64,000 bases of DNA from Mesorhizobium sp. WSM3859 (GTDB taxonomy: Bacteria; Pseudomonadota; Alphaproteobacteria; Rhizobiales; Rhizobiaceae), in contig NZ_NSGG01000012.1 of NCBI RefSeq assembly GCF_002295065.1, positions 1 through 64,000 of the forward strand, in the 5' to 3' direction. The notes under the pieces were generated by a model. It saw nothing but the letters and a program-made list of their open reading frames with translations. It ran no database searches and was not told where the DNA came from. Made by a program: the position numbers and the translations under genes. Positions 8,150-16,512 of this stretch are shown here, piece after piece. Positions within the stretch are counted from its first letter, which is position 1, and each line of letters starts with the position of its first letter.

Positions 8150-9678
8150 CAGTGATGCCCCGCCATATGCTCGCCGATCGTCTGCACGCTGGCCTGCGCG
8201 ATCGGAGTCTCGTAGACGAGCGCGCCGTCGGACATGACGAGGATGCGGTCCGAGAGTTCCAGCAGCTCGTCGAGGTCTTCGGACATCAGGAGCACCGCGG
8301 CCCCCGCATTGCGCGCCTTCATGATGCGGGCGCGGATTTCGGCGACGGCGGAGAAATCGAGTCCGAAGCAGGGGTTGGAGACGATCAAAAGGTCGACCTC
8401 GCCCGTGAGCTCGCGGGCAAGCACTGCGCGCTGCACATTGCCGCCCGAGAGCGAGGCGATCGGCGACGACAGCGATGCCGTCTTGACCTTGAACTGCTCG
8501 ACCAGGCGGGCGCTGAACGATTTGATGGCGCCGGCGCTGATCCAGCTCACCGGCTTGCCGTTACCGTCCACGTCGAAGGTGCGGAAAGCGATGTTCTCGG
8601 CGACCGTCATCCTTGGCGCGCAGGCATTCTTCAGCGGCTCCTCCGGGATCAGCCGGACATTGAGCGCGCGCGCCTCGGTGCGCGTCGCCGCATAGGCGGC
8701 GCCGCGCACCATGACTTCCCCCTGGTCACGGGCGCGCTGCCCGGCCAGCACTTCCAGGAACTCCTTCTGGCCGTTGCCGGAGATACCGGCGATGCCGACG
8801 ATCTCTCCCGAACGCACCCCGAGATCGGCGATGTCGATCGACTTCAGCCCGGTGCGGTCCGGCGCCTTCAGCGCCTTCACCTTGAGCACGATCTCGGCGT
8901 CCGGCTTCGGCGCCGCGCGGCTGTCGAGCGCGGCGATCGGCTGGTCGCCGATCATCATCGCCGCCATCGCCTTGTGGGTGAGATCGGAGACCTTGCCGGT
9001 CCCGGTGAGCCTGCCCTTGCGCAGCACCGTGATGTCGTCGGCGAATGCGGTGACCTCGTGGAACTTGTGCGAGATCATCAGCACGGTGAGGTCGCCGGCC
9101 TTGGTCATGCCGCGGACCAGGCCGAGCACTTCCTGCGCCTCGCCCGGGGTGAGCACGGATGTCGGCTCGTCCAACACCAGGAAATTGCGGCCGAGATAAA
9201 GCTGCTTGATGATCTCCAGCTTCTGCTTCTCGCCGGCGGCGAGCTCGGCCACCTTGACGTCGAGCGGCAGCTTGAAGGGCATGCGCTCCATGAATTGGCC
9301 AAGTGCTGTGCGCTCCTTGCGCCAGTCGATGACGCCCGGCACTTTTTCGCGCGAGATGACCAGGTTCTCGGCGCCCGTCAGGGACGGCACGAGCGTGAAA
9401 TGCTGGTAGACCATGCCGAGGCCGAGCGCCGATGCGTCCCTCGGGCTGGCGATCTCGACCTGGCGTCCGTCGACCAGCATGTCGCCCGATGTCGGGTGAT
9501 AGAAACCCATCATGCATTTGACCAGCGTCGACTTGCCGGCGCCGTTCTCGCCGAGCAGGGCATGGAAGGAGCCTGCCGGCACCTTGATGGAGACATCGTC
9601 CAGCGCGGTGAAGGCGCCGAAGCGCATGGTCATGCCGATGGTCTCGACGCCGGTCGCCTTTCTATGCGTTCCGCTCAT
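8149..9678 (-). CDS. ABC importer ATPase, BMP/nucleoside type (two NBDs)
   Basis: A 509-residue protein with two ATPase domains in tandem, as in YufO/NupO. The first has Walker A GENGAGKST, signature LAAGEKQKLE and Walker B FLVLDEPTS. The second has the degenerate GISGNGQ loop and LSGGNVQRAVLAREL, with an altered Walker B (IVSNPCFGLD) that is usual for this class. It energises uptake by the two permeases and BMP protein upstream. The ATG at 9678 has GAGGAG upstream. It is separated from its permeases by the biuret hydrolase gene, which ties transport and hydrolysis into one transcript. Confidence 0.93.
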   Translation of the reverse strand: MSGTHRKATGVETIGMTMRFGAFTALDDVSIKVPAGSFHALLGENGAGKSTLVKCMMGFYHPTSGDMLVDGRQVEIASPRDASALGLGMVYQHFTLVPSLTGAENLVISREKVPGVIDWRKERTALGQFMERMPFKLPLDVKVAELAAGEKQKLEIIKQLYLGRNFLVLDEPTSVLTPGEAQEVLGLVRGMTKAGDLTVLMISHKFHEVTAFADDITVLRKGRLTGTGKVSDLTHKAMAAMMIGDQPIAALDSRAAPKPDAEIVLKVKALKAPDRTGLKSIDIADLGVRSGEIVGIAGISGNGQKEFLEVLAGQRARDQGEVMVRGAAYAATRTEARALNVRLIPEEPLKNACAPRMTVAENIAFRTFDVDGNGKPVSWISAGAIKSFSARLVEQFKVKTASLSSPIASLSGGNVQRAVLARELTGEVDLLIVSNPCFGLDFSAVAEIRARIMKARNAGAAVLLMSEDLDELLELSDRILVMSDGALVYETPIAQASVQTIGEHMAGHH

Positions 9679-9688
9679 CGCCGGCTCC

Positions 9689-10390
9689 TCACGGCAGCTG
9701 CGCGACGAGCGCTGCCGAATTCGACACCGCGCCGAAAACGCCACCCTGCATCTTGATCATCTTGATCGCCGCCAGGTGGTTGCCGTAGTCGGTCGCTCCG
9801 CAGCAATCCTCCAGCATCACGCATTCGAAGCCGCGGTCGTTGGCTTCGCGCATGGTGGTGTGCACGCAGACATCGGTGGTGATGCCGGTGAGCACGATGT
9901 TTTCGATGCCGCGCTGGTTGAGGATCAGCTCGAGATCGGTTGCGCAGAACGAGCCCTTGCCGGGCTTGTCGATGATCGGCTCGCCCTCGGCCGGATAGAG
10001 GTCGGGGATGATGTCCCAGCCCGGCTCGCCGCGTACCAGGATACGCCCGCACGGGCCGGGATCGCCGATGCCGGCATTGATGCGGCGCGAGCGCCAGCGC
10101 TTGTTGGCGGGCAGGTCGGCGAGGTCGGGGCGATGGCCCTCGCGGGTATGGATGATGGGGTAGCCCTTGGCTCGCATAGCCGACAGGACAGACTTGATCG
10201 GCTCGATTGGTGCGCGGACCAGCGACAGGTCGTAGCCCATATGGTCGACATAGCCGCCGGGCCCGCAGAAATCGGTCTGCATGTCGATGATGATCAGCGC
10301 CGTGTTGTCCGGCCGGAGATCGCCATTATAGGGCCAGGGATAGGGATCGGCATCGATGTAGCGCTGGGGGATCTCGGCTCTGGCGTTCAT
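9689..10390 (-). CDS. biuH: Biuret amidohydrolase
   Basis: A 233-residue isochorismatase-like cysteine hydrolase converting biuret to allophanate and ammonia. Asp36 (LIIIDMQTDF), Lys142 (IDKPGKGSF) and Cys175 (TTDVCVHTT) fall at the same residue numbers as the triad of the Rhizobium leguminosarum enzyme. Long stretches such as YIDADPYPWPYNG and HTREGHRPDLADLPANKRWR match that enzyme as remembered. Product allophanate would go to the hydrolase at 5309-7141. Located inside the importer operon. Confidence 0.92.
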   Translation of the reverse strand: MNARAEIPQRYIDADPYPWPYNGDLRPDNTALIIIDMQTDFCGPGGYVDHMGYDLSLVRAPIEPIKSVLSAMRAKGYPIIHTREGHRPDLADLPANKRWRSRRINAGIGDPGPCGRILVRGEPGWDIIPDLYPAEGEPIIDKPGKGSFCATDLELILNQRGIENIVLTGITTDVCVHTTMREANDRGFECVMLEDCCGATDYGNHLAAIKMIKMQGGVFGAVSNSAALVAQLP

Positions 10391-10430
10391 GGCGAAAACT
10401 CCGGTCTTGCGAGCGGTTCGTGGTGCGCGG

Positions 10431-11357
10431 TCATTTGGTGATCGACAGTTCGCCGGGCGCGCCGGCGAGCGTGCGGCTCGGCGACGAGGTGGCGATCATG
10501 ATGATGAGGGTGAGGATGTAGGGCGCGGCGTAGAAGAGGTAGTAGCCCTGCGTGACGCCCACCGACTGCAGCGCCGGGCCGAGCGCGCCGGCGCCGCCGA
10601 ACAGGAGCGCGGCAGCGAAGCAGCCAAGCGGATTCCAGCGCGCGAAGATGACCAGCGCCACCGCCATAAGCCCCTGGCCGGACGAGATGCGCTCGGTCCA
10701 ACTGCCTGGATAGTAGAGCGACAGATAGGCGCCGCCGATGCCGGCCAGCGCGCCGCCGACGCCGGTGGCCAGCAGCCTGACCGTGTTGGGGTTGAGACCC
10801 ATGGCGCGCGCGGCATCGGCGCTGTCGCCGACCACGCGCACGATCAGGCCGATGCGCGTGTTGCGGAAGGCCCACCAGAGGAAAACGGCAAGAGCGGCAC
10901 CGATCAGGAACAGCACGTTGACGTTGAGCGCCGCCTGCACCTGCGGGATGTCGGACCAGGCGCCGAAGGCGATTGCCGGCAGGTCGGGCGCCGAGGGCTG
11001 GATGAAGGGCTTGCCGAAAAAGAAGGCGAGTCCCGTACCGAACAGCATCAGGGCGATGCCGATGGCGATGTCGTTGACCTTCGGGAATTTGCAGATCCAG
11101 CCATGGAAGAGACCGAAACAGAGGCCGGCAAGCGCCGCTGCCAGCAGGCCGGGCCATGGCGAGCCGGTCATCACCGCGACCGCGTAGGCGCTCATGGCGC
11201 CGAACACCAGCGTGCCTTCGAGGCCGAGATTGATGCGACCGGAGCGCTCGGTGATGGCTTCGCCGAGCGAGACGAAGATGAAGGGTGTGGAGACGCGGAT
11301 GGCGCCGCCCAGCATCGCGAGCGGCACGCCCCACAGGCCGATGTCGGTCGTTTCCAT
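10431..11357 (-). CDS. ABC importer permease, BMP/nucleoside type (second)
   Basis: A 308-residue integral membrane protein with about eight to nine hydrophobic segments. Family marks are ITERSGRINLGLEG near residue 35, KVNDIAIGIALML, GDSADAARAMGLN and NPLGCFAAALLFGG, as in the NupQ/YufQ permeases. Its start at 11357 overlaps the stop of the upstream permease in TGATG, so translation is coupled. Likely imports biuret or a related nitrogen-rich compound with the BMP protein. Confidence 0.92.
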   Translation of the reverse strand: METTDIGLWGVPLAMLGGAIRVSTPFIFVSLGEAITERSGRINLGLEGTLVFGAMSAYAVAVMTGSPWPGLLAAALAGLCFGLFHGWICKFPKVNDIAIGIALMLFGTGLAFFFGKPFIQPSAPDLPAIAFGAWSDIPQVQAALNVNVLFLIGAALAVFLWWAFRNTRIGLIVRVVGDSADAARAMGLNPNTVRLLATGVGGALAGIGGAYLSLYYPGSWTERISSGQGLMAVALVIFARWNPLGCFAAALLFGGAGALGPALQSVGVTQGYYLFYAAPYILTLIIMIATSSPSRTLAGAPGELSITK

Positions 11358-12481
11358 CAGGTGCTCCTCTGCCAGAGGTCCGGGTTGAAGAGCTTGAAGC
11401 GGCCGTAGAAGGTCTCGCTGAACAGGATGACGATGAAAAGCATGCCCTGCAGCACGAGCACAGTCGCGTCGGGCAGATCCATGCGGCGCTGGATCAGGCC
11501 GCCGGACGCGTCGATGCCGCCGAGCAGGATGGCGACGGGGATGATGGCAAGCGGGTTGTGGCGGGCGAGGAAGGCGACGAGGATGCCGGTATAGCCGTAG
11601 CCGGCGGCAAGCGAGCCGTTGGCGCTGCCCTGCACGGCCGCGACCTCCAGCATGCCGGCAAGGCCGGCGAAACCACCCGCCAGTGCGGTGAAGCCGACGA
11701 TCAGCGGCCCGACGGCCAGCCCCTGGACCTGCGCTGCCCTGACATTGCCGCCAGCGATGCGGGCGGCGAAGCCCCAGCGAGTCTTCTCGATTAGCAGCCA
11801 GGAGAGCACGCAGGCGAGGATGCCGACCACCAGGCCCCAATGCACCTCCATGCCCGGTATGTTGCCGATGCGGTAGATGTCGGCCAGCGGCTGGGTCGAG
11901 GGCTTGTTCAGCGAGGCCGGGTCACGCAGCGGTCCTTCCACCAGATGGTTCATCAGGGCGATGGCGATATAGGCCATCAGCAGGCTGGAGATGGTCTCGT
12001 TGACGGCGCGATAGTGGCGGAGCGCGCCGACGACACCTATCCAGGTGCCGCCGGCGGCTGCGCCCCCCACGCCCATGAGAAGGATAACAAGAAAAGACGG
12101 CGCGCCGTTCAGCGCCACGCCGATGGCGGCCGCGGCGACGCCGCCCAGCACGATCGCGCCTTCGCCGCCGATCACGACCAGGCCAAGGCGCGCCGGCAGC
12201 GCCACGCAGAGCGCCGCAAGCAGAAGCGGCGCGCCGCGCGACAGCGAGTTCTGGATCGAGAACCAGGAGCCGAAGCCGCCCCGCCACATCGTCTCATAGA
12301 GCTGGACCGGCGACTTGCCGACAGCCAGGACGAACAGGCTGAACAGCACCATGCCGACGACCAGCGCCGCGAGCGGAATGACGAAGGCTTCCGCCCGCCT
12401 GGCGGTCCATTCGAGTGCCGCCCGGTATCCCCTGGCATCGAGGATGGTCCGCACGTCCGGGCTGCTCACAGTGTCCGCCAT
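11357..12481 (-). CDS. ABC importer permease, BMP/nucleoside type (first)
   Basis: A 374-residue membrane protein with an N-terminal cytoplasmic stretch, a first membrane segment near residues 33-55 and about nine further segments. The YufP/NupP type is shown by LVVIGGEGAIVLGGVAAA, NETISSLLMAYIAIALMNHL, GGNVRAAQVQG and SANGSLAAGYGYTGILVAFLARHNPLA. It follows the BMP gene after a short repeat-bearing gap and is coupled to the next permease. Confidence 0.92.
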   Translation of the reverse strand: MADTVSSPDVRTILDARGYRAALEWTARRAEAFVIPLAALVVGMVLFSLFVLAVGKSPVQLYETMWRGGFGSWFSIQNSLSRGAPLLLAALCVALPARLGLVVIGGEGAIVLGGVAAAAIGVALNGAPSFLVILLMGVGGAAAGGTWIGVVGALRHYRAVNETISSLLMAYIAIALMNHLVEGPLRDPASLNKPSTQPLADIYRIGNIPGMEVHWGLVVGILACVLSWLLIEKTRWGFAARIAGGNVRAAQVQGLAVGPLIVGFTALAGGFAGLAGMLEVAAVQGSANGSLAAGYGYTGILVAFLARHNPLAIIPVAILLGGIDASGGLIQRRMDLPDATVLVLQGMLFIVILFSETFYGRFKLFNPDLWQRST

Positions 12482-12537
12482 AGTCCCCGTCTCCGCTCGG
12501 CTCGCGCTTGAAGCGTGCTTCAAGCCCTTGTTCGGAT

Positions 12538-12582
12538 GCGTGTCGTCATCCCAAAACCGCTGTGCACTTTTGGGCGACACGC
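12538..12582. repeat. Family E palindromic repeat, copy 1
   Basis: GCGTGTCG and CGACACGC flank a core CCCAAAACCGCTGTGCACTT ending TTGGG, which folds as an inner stem CCCAAAA/TTTTGGG. Related cores (AAAACCGGnTTCCACTTTT between variable inverted words) occur at 19399, 26921, 47436 and 52901. Here it sits between the BMP protein gene and its permease, where a hairpin could protect the 5' message. Confidence 0.75.
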
Positions 12583-12588
12583 AATGCC

Positions 12589-13716
12589 TCAGGCCGTCGA
12601 ACCGACGACGCCCTCGACGAGATAGTCCATGCTTTCGAGTTCGATGGCGGTCTCGACGAAGGCCTGGCCTTCGGTCGCGACGACGGTGCCCTTGTTGCTC
12701 TTCAACGGTCCCTTGATGACGGAGAAGCCGCCCTTCATCATTTCGGCCAGCGTGGCGTCGAACTGCTTGCGCGCCGCTTCGCCGACGGCGGGGCCGAGCG
12801 GGCTCATCTTGACGAAGCCGTCGGCAAGGCCGCCGCGCGTGAAATTGGGCAGCGGCTTGCCGGCGATGAGGTCGTCGACGAACATCTTGTAGACCTTGGC
12901 CCAGTTCCATTCCGCGCCGGTCAGGTATTTTTCCGGCGCCAGCGGGCTCTGGTTGGCGTGGTAGCCGCAGATGAAGGCGCCGCGTCCGGCAGCCGTCTCG
13001 ACCACCACCTTGGGGCTGTCGACATGGCAGGTGACGACATCGGCGCCCTGGTCGATCAGCGCATTGGTGGCCTCGGCCTCCTTCACCGCCAGCGACCATT
13101 CGCCGGTGAAGATCACCTGACAGGTGATTGCAGGATCGACCGAGCGCGCGCCGAGCAGGAAGGAGTTGATGTTGAGCAGGACCTGCGGGATCGGCTTGGC
13201 GGCGACGAAGCCGAGCTTCTTCGACTTGGTGGTGTGGCCGGCGACCACGCCGTTCAGGTACTGGCCCATGCCGATATAGCCGAAATAGGAGCCGGCGTTC
13301 ATCGGATGCTTGTCCTTGTTCCACATGCCGCCACAATGGCGGAACTGCACGTCGGGGAATTTGGCGCACATGGCCAGCATATGCGGATCGAAATAACCGA
13401 AGGAGGTCGGGAAGATCAGCGAGGCGCCGTCGAGATTGATCATCGATTCCATCGTCTTCTGGACGTCGACGGTCTCGGGGACGTTCTCTTCCTCGACGAT
13501 GGAGATGCCTTCGACGCCCTTCAGCGACGCAGCACCTTCGGCATGCGCCTGGTTGTAGCCATAGTCATCCTTCGGGCCAACATAGATGAAGCCGACGGTC
13601 GCGGCGGCGGCGCGCGCGGCGCGGATCGGAAAGGCGGCCGAGGCCAGACCGAGCGCCGCTCCGGCGGCGGTGGTCTTGAGCAGGTCGCGGCGGCTAAGCA
13701 TGAATTTCCCGGTCAT
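12589..13716 (-). CDS. BMP family ABC importer substrate-binding protein
   Basis: A 375-residue periplasmic binding protein with a twin-arginine signal (LSRRDLLKTTAAGAALG, cleavage near AARA about residue 36). The mature part begins ATVGFIYVGPKDDYGYNQAHA, the Bmp/Med family pattern; later TSFGYFDPHM, GSYFGYIGMGQYLNG, TGEWSLAVKE and HANQSPLAPEKYL. It is the first gene of the eight-gene leftward operon ending in allophanate hydrolase. ATG at 13716 has GGGGAG upstream. BMP proteins usually bind nucleosides or purine-like compounds; biuret or related amides are inferred here from the downstream enzymes. Confidence 0.93.
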   Translation of the reverse strand: MTGKFMLSRRDLLKTTAAGAALGLASAAFPIRAARAAAATVGFIYVGPKDDYGYNQAHAEGAASLKGVEGISIVEEENVPETVDVQKTMESMINLDGASLIFPTSFGYFDPHMLAMCAKFPDVQFRHCGGMWNKDKHPMNAGSYFGYIGMGQYLNGVVAGHTTKSKKLGFVAAKPIPQVLLNINSFLLGARSVDPAITCQVIFTGEWSLAVKEAEATNALIDQGADVVTCHVDSPKVVVETAAGRGAFICGYHANQSPLAPEKYLTGAEWNWAKVYKMFVDDLIAGKPLPNFTRGGLADGFVKMSPLGPAVGEAARKQFDATLAEMMKGGFSVIKGPLKSNKGTVVATEGQAFVETAIELESMDYLVEGVVGSTA

Positions 13717-13771
13717 ATCGAATGCTCCCCTTTCTTGGACCCTGGTGGGGTCGGTTAACGCCTCGTCAGGA

Positions 13772-13783
13772 AAGTGCATGCAA
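13772..13783. promoter_or_regulatory. Candidate GntR operator, upstream copy
   Basis: AAGTGCATGCAA repeats 11 of the 14 bases of the palindrome at 13863-13876. It lies 56 bp upstream of the BMP gene start. Paired sites suggest repression of the importer operon by the divergent GntR protein. Confidence 0.5.
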
Positions 13784-13862
13784 TCGCTGTGCCAGTTCCT
13801 TTTTCTGATTTTCTGTAATAAAATCAACAGATGAATTTAGAAGGCCTGCATAAACCGAAGGC

Positions 13863-13876
13863 AAGTGCATGCACTT
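13863..13876. promoter_or_regulatory. Candidate GntR operator (14-bp palindrome)
   Basis: AAGTGCATGCACTT is a perfect 14-bp palindrome in the divergent region between the BMP operon and the GntR gene. A second, slightly imperfect copy is 91 bp away. The TGCATGCA core resembles sites of FCD-type GntR regulators. Confidence 0.6.
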
Positions 13877-14005
13877 TTTGACTGAAAAGTAATCAATTTG
13901 ACATTGAGGTCAAAATCTAGGCATACAGGGATGCGGCCTTGAGTCGAAACTGCCCGTGGGCCGTCCACCTTGCGGGCCGTCCGCAATAAACTGGGCGGAG
14001 GAGAC

Positions 14006-14707
14006 GTGTCGGGAAAGCGCGGCTTGGTCAGGTCGGGGACGACCGTGGATCAGATGGTGCGGGCGATCGCCGACCGCATCGTCACCGGCTATCTGCGTCC
14101 CGGTGAAAGGCTCGACGAGGGCTCGCTTGCCGCCCGCTTCGACGTCTCGCGCACGCCGGTCCGGGAGGCGCTCGGCCAGTTGAGCGCCATGGGGCTGGTC
14201 GAAAGGCGGCCCAACAGGGGCGCCATCGTCGCCGTGATCACGCAGGAGCATCTGGCCTCGATGTTCGAGAGCATGGCCGAGCTGGAAGCGATCTGCGCGC
14301 GCTTCTCGGCCGAGCGCATGACCAGCGCAGAGCGCCGCTCGCTGGAGCTCGAGCATCAGGGGTCGGCGCGTCTGGTGCAGCTCGGCGCCGAGGAGGACTA
14401 CGAGTATTTCAACACCGACTTCCACAGCAGGCTTTATCGCGGCGCGCACAGCACGCATATCCATGATCTGACCGTGACGACCCGCAGCCGGCTGGCGCCG
14501 TTCCGGCGCGCGCAGTTCATGCTGCCGGGCCGGCTGGCCAAATCCTGGCAGGAACATGACGTCATCGTCACCGCGATCATGCGGGGCGACGGCGCGGCTG
14601 CAGGCAAGGCGGCGCGGGACCACGTTTCGATCGTCAGCGAGGCAAGCGCGGTGTTTGCGGTCCCGAACCCGATGGAGTCGAGGCTCAGCCTATCCGTGCG
14701 TCGATGA
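14006..14707 (+). CDS. GntR family regulator, FCD type
   Basis: A 233-residue protein: winged helix (residues about 8-75, with GSLAARFDVSRTPVREALGQL) and FCD domain (FNTDFHSRLYRGAHSTH, SWQEHDVIVTAIMRGDGAAAGKAARDHV). The GTG at 14006 is chosen because GGAGGAG lies six bases upstream, while the longer frame starts at a TTG without one. Divergent from the biuret-type operon and most likely its repressor, with two TGCATGCA sites between them. Its 3' end runs into a remnant of an SDR gene, so the last 20 residues may not be original. Confidence 0.88.
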   Translation: MSGKRGLVRSGTTVDQMVRAIADRIVTGYLRPGERLDEGSLAARFDVSRTPVREALGQLSAMGLVERRPNRGAIVAVITQEHLASMFESMAELEAICARFSAERMTSAERRSLELEHQGSARLVQLGAEEDYEYFNTDFHSRLYRGAHSTHIHDLTVTTRSRLAPFRRAQFMLPGRLAKSWQEHDVIVTAIMRGDGAAAGKAARDHVSIVSEASAVFAVPNPMESRLSLSVRR

Positions 14708-14757
14708 TCTCGACCGGACAGGCCCTAGTCGTGGATGGCGGCGAGAGCATCGGCTGA
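14692..14757 (+). pseudogene. SDR oxidoreductase, C-terminal remnant
   Basis: In the frame of the ATG at 14704 the sequence reads IRASMISTGQALVVDGGESIG then stop. This is the standard C-terminal end of SDR proteins (MITGQALxVDGG). Nothing of the rest of the gene is present. It overlaps the end of the GntR gene in another frame, so a deletion probably joined the two. Confidence 0.6.
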
Positions 14758-15139
14758 TCTGGTCCAGCTAAGCGGACTTGCGCCAGCGGCGATGATCGGT
14801 CAAATCATAAGCTCACTTTGACAGGATCAGTCATGCAAGCCGCAAACCAGCAATACCGCGCCAGGCATTTTGTTGCCTGCGGTTTTTCTTTTGCGCGCGC
14901 GGGGTATCACTGATCATGCGCTGCTGCCGCCACGAGAATCTGCAGCGCGCGGAGGAGACCAAGGTGGGCTCGCATGTCGTTCGCGACGGTTGGACCGAAG
15001 GGGTGCAAGGCGCGTCGCACCCGGCCCTTCGGCCGGCCATCAGGCGGGCGTCCGTCCTCGGATAACGCAGCTTAGATAACGCCCCACCCGGAACGGACAT
15101 GCCCGCCGAAGCGATCTCTCCTTCGTATGGACATGAGCA
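14758..15139. other. Intergenic region, no gene recognised
   Basis: About 380 bases between the SDR remnant and the puuA-like gene. It contains a terminator-like hairpin near 14856-14888 and an open stretch (about 14945-15064) with no recognisable product. It should hold the promoter of the puuA-like gene, but none was recognised. Confidence 0.5.
14856..14888 (+). terminator. Probable terminator
   Basis: CCGC..CAGGCA pairs with TGCCTGCGG across a T-rich loop (with a 2-base bulge), followed by a TTTTT run. It would stop rightward transcription of the GntR gene. Confidence 0.55.
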
Positions 15140-16510
15140 ATGCCTGACAATCTGAACACCTCATTCCCCGGCGCGGACACGCAAAGCTGGCTGAAGACGC
15201 ACGCGATCAACGAAGTCGAATGCTTCGTGCCGGACGTCAACGGCGTGTTGCGCGGCAAGACCTTGCCGGTCGCCAAGTTCCTCAAGTCGCTCGACGACCG
15301 CGCGCTCTATTTGCCGAGCAGCGCGTTCCTGGTGGCGATCGATGGCCGCTATTCCGGCTCTATCGACGAGGGCTTTGCCTATTCCGATCCGGACATGCGC
15401 ATGGTGCCCGACGTTTCGAGCCTGTGCCTTGCGCCCGGCAGTGCCGGCAGAGCCTATGTTTTCGCCGATACGTTCCACATGGACGAACGGCCGTGGATGG
15501 CTTCGCCGCGCCATGTGCTGAGGGCGGTGCTTGAGCTTTATGAGCAGCGCGGCTGGCGCGCGGTGATGGCGCCGGAACTTGAATTCTATCTGACGGCGCC
15601 AAACCCGGATCCGGATCGCCCGATCACCGCGCCAACCGGGCGCAACGGCCGTCCGGAAAGCGTGCAGCATCCTTACGACATGCAGGCGATGGAGGAGTTC
15701 GAAGCGGTGACGCAACGGATATACGACCATGCCGCTGTCACCGGGCTGCCGCTGGAGACGCTGATCCATGAATCCGGCACGGCGCAGCTCGAGATCAATC
15801 TCCTGCATGGCGATCCGCTGGCGCTCGCCGACAAGGTGCTGCTGTTCAAGCGCCTCGCCAGACAGGCGGCGCAGGCGAACGGCATGCACGCCACCTTCAT
15901 GGCCAAGCCGATCGCCGCGCAGGCGGGCAGCTCGATGCATCTGCACATGTCGATCGTCGACCGGAAGGGCGAACCCTTGTTCGCCGGCGAAGACGGCGAG
16001 GACAGCGAAATGTTCGCGCATTTCATCGGCGGCCTGCAGAAATACATCCCCGAGATCATGCCGCTGTTCGCGCCCAACGTGAATTCCTACCGGCGTATCC
16101 GCCCGAACCACAGCGCTCCGGCCAACATCGAGTGGTCGCACGACAATCGCTCCTGCGGCCTGCGCGTGCCGATGGGCGGCCGCGCCGCCCGCCGCATCGA
16201 GAACCGGCTGCCGGGAGCGGACGCCAATCCCTACCTTGCCATGGCCGGCTCGCTGATCGCCGGCTATCTCGGCATCGAGGAGAAGCTTGCGCGCTCGCCG
16301 GAAGCCTTCGGCAATGCCTATAAAAGCAAGAGCACGCTGCCAAAGACGATGGAGGAAGCGCTCGATCGTTTCGCCGCCTGCGAGCCCGTCCGGGCGTTGC
16401 TCGGCAAGGATTTCTTCCAGACCTATCTGCGCGTGAAGAGCGTTGAGCTCGACCTGTTCCAGAGCGTCGTGACGTCCTGGGAACGCGACCACCTGCTGCT
16501 CAAGGTGTGA
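15140..16510 (+). CDS. puuA: Gamma-glutamylputrescine synthetase-like glutamine synthetase family protein
   Basis: A 456-residue GS-fold ligase. Motifs: VECFVPDVNGVLRGKTLP (residues about 27-44), metal-binding PELEFYLT, SGTAQLEINL, AGSSMHLHMS, NSYRRIRP and the C-terminal RRIENRLPGADANPYL. It is followed after two bases by a PuuB-like oxidase. That pair is the start of the gamma-glutamylated putrescine route: ATP-dependent joining of glutamate to putrescine, then oxidation. The pathway's aldehyde dehydrogenase (PuuC) and hydrolase (PuuD) are not next to it. Substrate could also be another amine. Confidence 0.88.
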   Translation: MPDNLNTSFPGADTQSWLKTHAINEVECFVPDVNGVLRGKTLPVAKFLKSLDDRALYLPSSAFLVAIDGRYSGSIDEGFAYSDPDMRMVPDVSSLCLAPGSAGRAYVFADTFHMDERPWMASPRHVLRAVLELYEQRGWRAVMAPELEFYLTAPNPDPDRPITAPTGRNGRPESVQHPYDMQAMEEFEAVTQRIYDHAAVTGLPLETLIHESGTAQLEINLLHGDPLALADKVLLFKRLARQAAQANGMHATFMAKPIAAQAGSSMHLHMSIVDRKGEPLFAGEDGEDSEMFAHFIGGLQKYIPEIMPLFAPNVNSYRRIRPNHSAPANIEWSHDNRSCGLRVPMGGRAARRIENRLPGADANPYLAMAGSLIAGYLGIEEKLARSPEAFGNAYKSKSTLPKTMEEALDRFAACEPVRALLGKDFFQTYLRVKSVELDLFQSVVTSWERDHLLLKV

Positions 16511-16512
16511 CC

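Noticed and set aside
8152..9756. Very long plus-strand frame opposite the BMP-type ATPase gene.
   Set aside because: A GC-rich shadow of the ATPase gene. It has no family features and the ATPase motifs are on the other strand.
14945..15064. A possible short gene upstream of puuA (KVGSHVVRDGWTEGVQ).
   Set aside because: No credible start or RBS, no recognised family, and the frame is short. Left as unassigned intergenic DNA.
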